A DNA stretch of 52,712 bases from a virus. Each line of letters starts with the position of its first letter. Within the stretch, counting starts at the first letter, position 1. Below the pieces are notes generated by a model. It was not told the origin of the DNA, did no database searches, and was given only the letters and a program-made list of their open reading frames with translations. Where the stretch lies: the IMG/VR virus record IMGVR_UViG_3300021520_000236, positions 1-52,712 of that record; one strand, 5' to 3'. A program made the translations under genes and the position numbers. This document shows, piece after piece, positions 48,389 through 52,712 of the stretch.

Positions 48389-48726
48389 GGCTTCGCATCT
48401 TTCCAGAACATCACCGCCGCAATTACCAGGCTCGCCACGGCGATCTTGTCGAGAGTCTGCCACATATCACGCTTGAAATGGAATTCGATTACCGGATTAA
48501 ACAGAATCGCCTGAGCCCCGAAGATCACGGTCCACGCTACCCGGCCAATCAGGTTTGCTGTGAAAGCAGAATAGAGGAAACCGGCACAGCATATCCACCG
48601 CAGAGAAGTATAGAACCCATGAGGATTGCGCTCGGTGACAGCGCTGGCGAGCATGAGGAACATCAGAGCCGCGAAAATATAGAATCCCCACACAAAGCCT
48701 CTGATAGTCGATTGTTCGGAATCCAT
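48385..48726 (-). CDS. DUF6804-like membrane protein
   Basis: A 113-residue protein with about four transmembrane segments (FVWGFYIFAALMFLMLASAV, GFYTSLRWICCAGFLYSAF, WTVIFGAQAILFNPVIEF, IAVASLVIAAVMFW). The GFYTxLRW and FGAxAxLFNP blocks suggest the DUF6804 family of small membrane proteins. Forms a pair with the lipoprotein. Confidence 0.65.
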   Translation of the reverse strand: MDSEQSTIRGFVWGFYIFAALMFLMLASAVTERNPHGFYTSLRWICCAGFLYSAFTANLIGRVAWTVIFGAQAILFNPVIEFHFKRDMWQTLDKIAVASLVIAAVMFWKDAKP

Positions 48727-48798
48727 TTTGATTCACAATACTGATAACACCCTTACCAATGATCCAGCAAAATGTGCAATGTTCGCTCAAATCTCGCG

Positions 48799-48900
48799 CC
48801 CGGAAATCTCGCAGATTTCCGGGAAATTTTCCGGGGTTAATCAATTAATGGATAGATGTTTATGAGAATCTTCCGGGAACGAACTTGGTCCCGGAAATCT
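48799..48900. repeat. Inverted and direct repeats, CCCGGAAATCT family
   Basis: A perfect hairpin CCCGGAAATCT-CGC-AGATTTCCGGG (48799-48823), then AGAATCTTCCGGG (48865-48877) and another CCCGGAAATCT (48890-48900). These lie in the 300-base non-coding stretch 48727-49029 at the right end of the prophage. They could be recombinase arm sites, an attachment region or operators for 48385-48726. AACTC/GAGTT (48914-48936) is a further weak repeat. Confidence 0.55.
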
Positions 48901-48956
48901 GTCCGGAACATTTACAACTCATTCACTATCAACGAGTTAGGGAATAACGCATAAAC

Positions 48957-49001
48957 AAAGAATGCAGCGCCGCTGCTCCGCGCGGACGCTGCATTCTTTT
49001 T
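48957..49001. terminator. Bidirectional intrinsic terminator
   Basis: AAAGAATGCAGCG (48957-48969) pairs with CGCTGCATTCTTT (48987-48999) over 13 bases, followed by further T residues. It serves the leftward gene 49030-49227 and any rightward transcript. It may mark the prophage-chromosome border. Confidence 0.85.
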
Positions 49002-49029
49002 GTGCGGCATTTTTTTAATAAGTCAAGAT

Positions 49030-49227
49030 TTATTTTTTGGCCAGCGCCCTCGCCACGCGCTTCTTGAGCGCCTGGGCGGCGAGCCAAGCCGGATCACTGG
49101 CCTGGAGAGCATACCAGTCCGCCTTGCGCTTCGCCTCGGCCTGCCGGAACTCCTCGTCGGTCCAGTATCTCCCCATATACCAGACGGTGTGGTTTTTCCG
49201 GTAATCCGCTTTCTTCCTGAACGGCAT
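49030..49227 (-). CDS. Small basic hypothetical protein
   Basis: Sixty-five residues (FRKKADYRKNHTVWYMGRYW; AQALKKRVARALAKK). The ATG at 49227 gives the compact form; an upstream in-frame start adds six residues. It stops just before the terminator. Could be the last phage gene or the first host gene; undecided. Confidence 0.5.
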   Translation of the reverse strand: MPFRKKADYRKNHTVWYMGRYWTDEEFRQAEAKRKADWYALQASDPAWLAAQALKKRVARALAKK

Positions 49228-49346
49228 GGATGCAGTCAACCACACTTCCTAAAAGGAATCAAGTTGAATCAAAAACGGGAAATGCCGTAAATATCCGCCG
49301 TAACTCATCCGGCATAGATTCACAATCTCTTGATTATGAAGGGGAG

Positions 49347-49419
<73 letters not shown>

Positions 49420-49651
49420 ATTTGCCGGATTCCCTCTGTAGATTGATCCGGTTTCGGTGTCAACGAGATTTTTCACCGAGGCGATTTGACCCTCTATGGC
49501 TCTGTATAGAATTTGAGGTTGCCACCCCTCCGTGCCACCCCAATTCGCAAGAAACACGGTGGGGGGGGCCGATTTCCAGATTTCCGAAGAAAAATGGAAA
49601 AAAGATGGGGGCGAGGGGGTTGACATTTTCGGGTTTCCAATCAGTAGGGGC

Positions 49652-50764
49652 ATGAAAAGAAAATCATGCACACAGTTGACCGGACTCTCCCGAAAGAAAA
49701 CCGGAATTTACCAATACCGTCCACAAGTCAACGGGAAGAGGACGGCATTCTCTCTCAGGACAAAAGATTTCGAAGAGGCGATACACAGGGCACTTCTGAT
49801 TAAGGATACGACTCCTGTGCAGACCAAGGATAGTCTCCTTTCGCTTGTTGAGGAGTTCGTCCGGTTCAAAGAAAACAAAGGCAAGTTCAGTCGGTTCAGC
49901 GTTTCCGACAAATACGGTATGCTCAAAAGATTCGCCACCTTTTGTGGTGACAACATTCCGGTTGGGAGCATGAATCCGAAAAAAATCGGTGAGTTTTTTG
50001 CCGATTGCGAGAATCGCTCTTTGGCGCAATCTACCTTGTCAGGCTACAAAACCAACATTCAGAGCTTTTTTTCGTGGTGCAACGAGGAAAAACGACTGCA
50101 TGTTCATCATTTTATATCAGCGTTAAAAGAGTTCGAATTTGTGTCAGAGGCGAGGACTGATTACATCCCACAGTCGGAAATCAATCGCCTCTTAAATGAA
50201 TGTGACGACGAGGTTGTAAAATACGTGCTGATCTGTGGTGCCTTTCTTGGAATGCGAAAAAACGAGATCATTGAGTCAAGGCGGGAGTGGTTCGATTTTG
50301 ATCGTCAAATCTGTCGTGTTCAGAATTGCAATGCGAAAAAGGCGCAAGCTGAAAGCCTTGATCTGTTTCGCGTGAAAAACAAAAAAGAGAGGGATGTTCC
50401 GATCATTCCCGAATTGCAGGAATGGTTGGCGAGGTTTGTTGAAGGGAAAGAATATTGTCTGGCAAGTGGAAAAAGGCGCGGGAAATCAAAGTATCGCTTC
50501 AACTACGAGAAGAGGTTCAAGACTTTTCTAAAAAAGAAAGGGATGCTACATGTTTCAAGCCACACACTGAGGCATTCATTTGCTACAAATCTAGCAATAG
50601 GGAATGTTCGGATTGAAAAAATAGCTTCAATGCTAGGGGATTCGATCAAAACAACAGAAAAACATTACGCGAGGTTTATCCCAGACCAATCATCAGTAGG
50701 AATTCTATCGTTGGGACTTGTGACTCAGGAATCTCCTATTGAATCAGATAGTTGGAGCATCTAG
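49652..50764 (+). CDS. int: Tyrosine recombinase (integrase 2)
   Basis: A 370-residue recombinase: arm-binding N-terminus (SRKKTGIYQYRPQVNGKRTA), SAM-like core-binding domain (FADCENRSLAQSTLSGYKTN), catalytic R in FLGMRKNEI, SSHTLRHSFATNLA and LGDSIKTTEKHYARF. ATG 49652 follows AGGGG; the frame is open 120 bases further upstream. DNA is clearly more A+T-rich than the prophage, so it belongs to another element extending to the right. No integron-integrase-specific insert is seen. Confidence 0.92.
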   Translation: MKRKSCTQLTGLSRKKTGIYQYRPQVNGKRTAFSLRTKDFEEAIHRALLIKDTTPVQTKDSLLSLVEEFVRFKENKGKFSRFSVSDKYGMLKRFATFCGDNIPVGSMNPKKIGEFFADCENRSLAQSTLSGYKTNIQSFFSWCNEEKRLHVHHFISALKEFEFVSEARTDYIPQSEINRLLNECDDEVVKYVLICGAFLGMRKNEIIESRREWFDFDRQICRVQNCNAKKAQAESLDLFRVKNKKERDVPIIPELQEWLARFVEGKEYCLASGKRRGKSKYRFNYEKRFKTFLKKKGMLHVSSHTLRHSFATNLAIGNVRIEKIASMLGDSIKTTEKHYARFIPDQSSVGILSLGLVTQESPIESDSWSI

Positions 50765-51015
50765 GAGACTCCGATAGCAATAGGCTCTTCAGACTCTATA
50801 TGAATACCCGATTTGAAATACAGGAGAACTTTATCAATATCTTCACGCCAATACAATGTCATCTTATGACGTTTTTCAAATGGCTTGAGGTGATATTCGA
50901 CCTCAAGAATCTGGAGTATTCTTTCACCACCAACGTAGGCAATAGTATCTCGTCTATTCAATATTTTCGCTATTGGCGAATGTTCCCAAGGTGCAACATA
51001 AGTCCTATTTTTCAT
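50761..51015 (-). CDS. Excisionase-like DNA-binding protein
   Basis: Eighty-four residues (SPIAKILNRRDTIAYVGGER; YWREDIDKVLLYFKSG), resembling the HTH pattern in which a final Y-RREDID segment forms the wing. It overlaps the integrase gene's 3' end on the opposite strand. Preferred over a longer rightward frame (50752-51258) that has no coding features. Confidence 0.55.
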   Translation of the reverse strand: MKNRTYVAPWEHSPIAKILNRRDTIAYVGGERILQILEVEYHLKPFEKRHKMTLYWREDIDKVLLYFKSGIHIESEEPIAIGVS

Positions 51016-51331
51016 AAGAATATTTATTGCGTGTCTTTAGAATGCAAGGGTTTGGTCAGACATTTGTCCTATAAAAGTGCCGAAATGTTCTTGAAAAATC
51101 AGAATCCAGTTAAAAATAGATTCATTTTTAATCTGGCAGCACCTCGAATAAGCCGTCTTGGCCATTATTACACTAAGTCCAACCCAGCACGATTTGAAAT
51201 TACGCGCTCGAATATAAATATCTACAAACACCAATCAGAACACCGTGATATATCCTGAACTTACGAGTGGTGAATCGAATGTCGTTGCGCTCTTGGAAAA
51301 CAAACGCCTGACCTATGGTATGTCCTGAATA
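51016..51331. other. A+T-rich spacer without a clear gene
   Basis: A 316-base gap between the excisionase-like and HUH genes. Short frames exist on both strands, but none has a start context or coding character. No iterons or strong hairpins were seen. It could contain the rolling-circle origin for the next gene, but nothing in it shows a nick site. Confidence 0.4.
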
Positions 51332-52000
51332 ATGAAAACCGAATACGTGACAGACCTTCAAAAACTTCTCCAAGCCTCAGAATCTTGGGAACCCTCTGAC
51401 CCTTCGCCTCAAGCGAAACTTTCAGAATACCCCCACCCCTCTGAAAACCCATATACCATTGTTGATTCCCAAGGTTTCCACAAAGGCAGGAAGGTTGATC
51501 CATTCTTCCATACGATCAAAGACATCCCATTCCGAATATTTCTGACGTTCCATTATCGCACCCCCCACTTTTTCAAAGCAACGCAAGACGCTATATCGGC
51601 GAGAAGATGGGTGATAAAAGACCTGCTTTACCGGACGAAAAAGGAACTGAACCTGAGAGTGAAGGACGTTCAGTATTTCGGGGCCGCTGAACGTGGAGAT
51701 TCAACTCGGATACATACACACACCTTGATCTACCTGAAAGACCATATTCGGCACATGGAACAGGCGATTCTGAACAAGCTCATTAAACTCATGCCCCGTG
51801 ACATCGTGGACACTCCCAAACCTCTCTATGGCATGACTCCTCCAAATGCAGAACTGGTTCGTGATTCCGAAGCTGTCTGCTCGTATATCACAAAACTCAG
51901 CGACCACCCGCTGCATGAGGAACACCATTCTGACCATTTCGATAAATTCGTGAATGCCTTGCGGAAATACCAGAAACGGATGACTGGCGCGAAGGACTGA
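51332..52000 (+). CDS. HUH-type replication protein (rolling-circle Rep-like)
   Basis: A 222-residue protein with the three Rep motifs in order: FRIFLTFHYRTP (motif 1, about 67-78), STRIHTHTLIYL with H128 and H130 (HUH metal site), and AVCSYITKL with Y185 and K188 as nicking tyrosine. These enzymes start rolling-circle replication of plasmids and single-stranded DNA phages. With integrase 2 and the excisionase-like gene it suggests an integrated plasmid or filamentous-phage-like element. Low G+C. Confidence 0.72.
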   Translation: MKTEYVTDLQKLLQASESWEPSDPSPQAKLSEYPHPSENPYTIVDSQGFHKGRKVDPFFHTIKDIPFRIFLTFHYRTPHFFKATQDAISARRWVIKDLLYRTKKELNLRVKDVQYFGAAERGDSTRIHTHTLIYLKDHIRHMEQAILNKLIKLMPRDIVDTPKPLYGMTPPNAELVRDSEAVCSYITKLSDHPLHEEHHSDHFDKFVNALRKYQKRMTGAKD

Positions 52001-52052
52001 ACTGCTTATGGCATTTCATTGAGAATCGAGCTGCCCGTGATAAGTATTTCAA

Positions 52053-52712
52053 ATGAATCCGACCCTTTCCAAGAAACCAAGAATAGCACTCAAACGACTT
52101 GCTGATTTTCAACGCATGGTCCTTGGTCACTGGGAGCTAGAGGACACGGTTTGCCTTCGTCCCAAAGACATTCCTGAAATTGGTTTATCGTGGGCCGGAT
52201 ACATTTTCCGCTGCACATGGGAAAACGGCATGATCTCGGTTTGTGCCATTTGTCCACGTTCCGAACACATGGTTGTTTACGTGTTCGCGGATAGGGACTC
52301 CTTTGAGTTTCACATTCCGGCGCGAACTGAAAATTCCGAAGAAGAACGACAGCCTTGCGAATCCTACTCCATCCTTCTCGGAAATATTGCAGTGCGATTG
52401 AGCCAGCTTGGTTTGGTTGCTTCGCTGAATTCGGCAAAACATATCGACCCGCATCTCGAATATCCGCTGAATTTCCGGTGGTCTGAGATCCTGCTGCGAT
52501 CCATGTGCAAGGACGGAGAGACAGAACTACTCTACGCCATCGACAAAACCGGAAAAAAAGCAGTCGTGTATGTCAATTCCGAGAATGGAACGAGGCTTGA
52601 TCCGAGGTTTGTGGAAAATGCCTATCAGGTGGATTCAGAGAATTTGAGGATGAGGCACCGGAACGAAAATCTGGAATCCCTCGTTTGTGACGAATTTTTG
52701 GATTCTCCCTGA
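52053..52712 (+). CDS. Hypothetical protein of the right element
   Basis: A 219-residue protein (LSWAGYIFRCTWENGMISVC; SSILLGNIAVRLSQLG-like ESYSILLGNIAVRLSQLGLV), no recognised family. Its stop codon is the last three bases of the window. No HUH or membrane signal. It probably belongs to the same element as the HUH Rep. Confidence 0.6.
   Translation: MNPTLSKKPRIALKRLADFQRMVLGHWELEDTVCLRPKDIPEIGLSWAGYIFRCTWENGMISVCAICPRSEHMVVYVFADRDSFEFHIPARTENSEEERQPCESYSILLGNIAVRLSQLGLVASLNSAKHIDPHLEYPLNFRWSEILLRSMCKDGETELLYAIDKTGKKAVVYVNSENGTRLDPRFVENAYQVDSENLRMRHRNENLESLVCDEFLDSP

Noticed and set aside
50752-51258. A 168-residue rightward frame after integrase 2
   Set aside because: No domain, unusual composition, and it covers a better-supported leftward HTH gene (50761-51015).

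Overview
The window is bacterial DNA that is almost entirely integrated mobile DNA. A host MoxR-type ATPase gene (cut by the left edge) and tRNA-Asn lie at the far left. From about 1.2 to 49 kb the sequence is prophage. A tRNA-Gly follows, then a more A+T-rich second element with its own tyrosine recombinase and an HUH-type replication protein that runs to the right edge. The lambda-like tail, lipoprotein genes and an RlpA-like lysis-region protein suggest a Gram-negative host. Many start codons lack a Shine-Dalgarno sequence, which is compatible with a PVC/Bacteroidota-like background, but the taxon is not determined.

Left prophage (about 1.2-35.3 kb, nearly all rightward): integrase beside tRNA-Asn; a promoter-operator with two overlapping ribbon-helix-helix (RHH) regulator genes; a Rha-type protein; small membrane proteins; a recombination set (RecA-like ATPase, PD-(D/E)XK nuclease, SSB-like protein); ParB-like proteins; an iteron origin, DnaB-like helicase and RuvC-like nuclease; then a lambda-ordered late region (TerS, TerL, gpW, portal, protease/scaffold, decoration, major capsid, connectors, tail tube, frameshifted tail chaperone, tape measure, fibre) and a lysis region of small membrane proteins, a lipoprotein and an RlpA-like protein.

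Right module (about 35.3-48.7 kb, nearly all leftward): a second, clearly related early region in mirror image, with RHH regulators, a BRO-type antirepressor, the same small membrane proteins, a PD-(D/E)XK nuclease, RecA-like ATPase, SSB-like protein, RuvC-like nuclease and RepA/DnaB-like helicase. It has no structural genes. This suggests two related but heteroimmune phages fused head to head, with one late region lost, or a phage with a satellite.

The most unusual part is 35.5-38.85 kb. The small genes at the end of the right module are separated by five complete and one half imperfect inverted repeats with the architecture of integron attC recombination sites: complementary AAC/GTT ends, an extra unpaired base at the 16th position, a conserved GT-N-CAG / CTGAC core, stop codons inside the site and start codons just after it. 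No integron integrase is in the window, so this looks like a cluster of attC sites lacking an integrase, sitting inside a prophage and carrying phage-type genes. The right-module nuclease also appears circularly permuted: its normally N-terminal motif is at the C-terminus.
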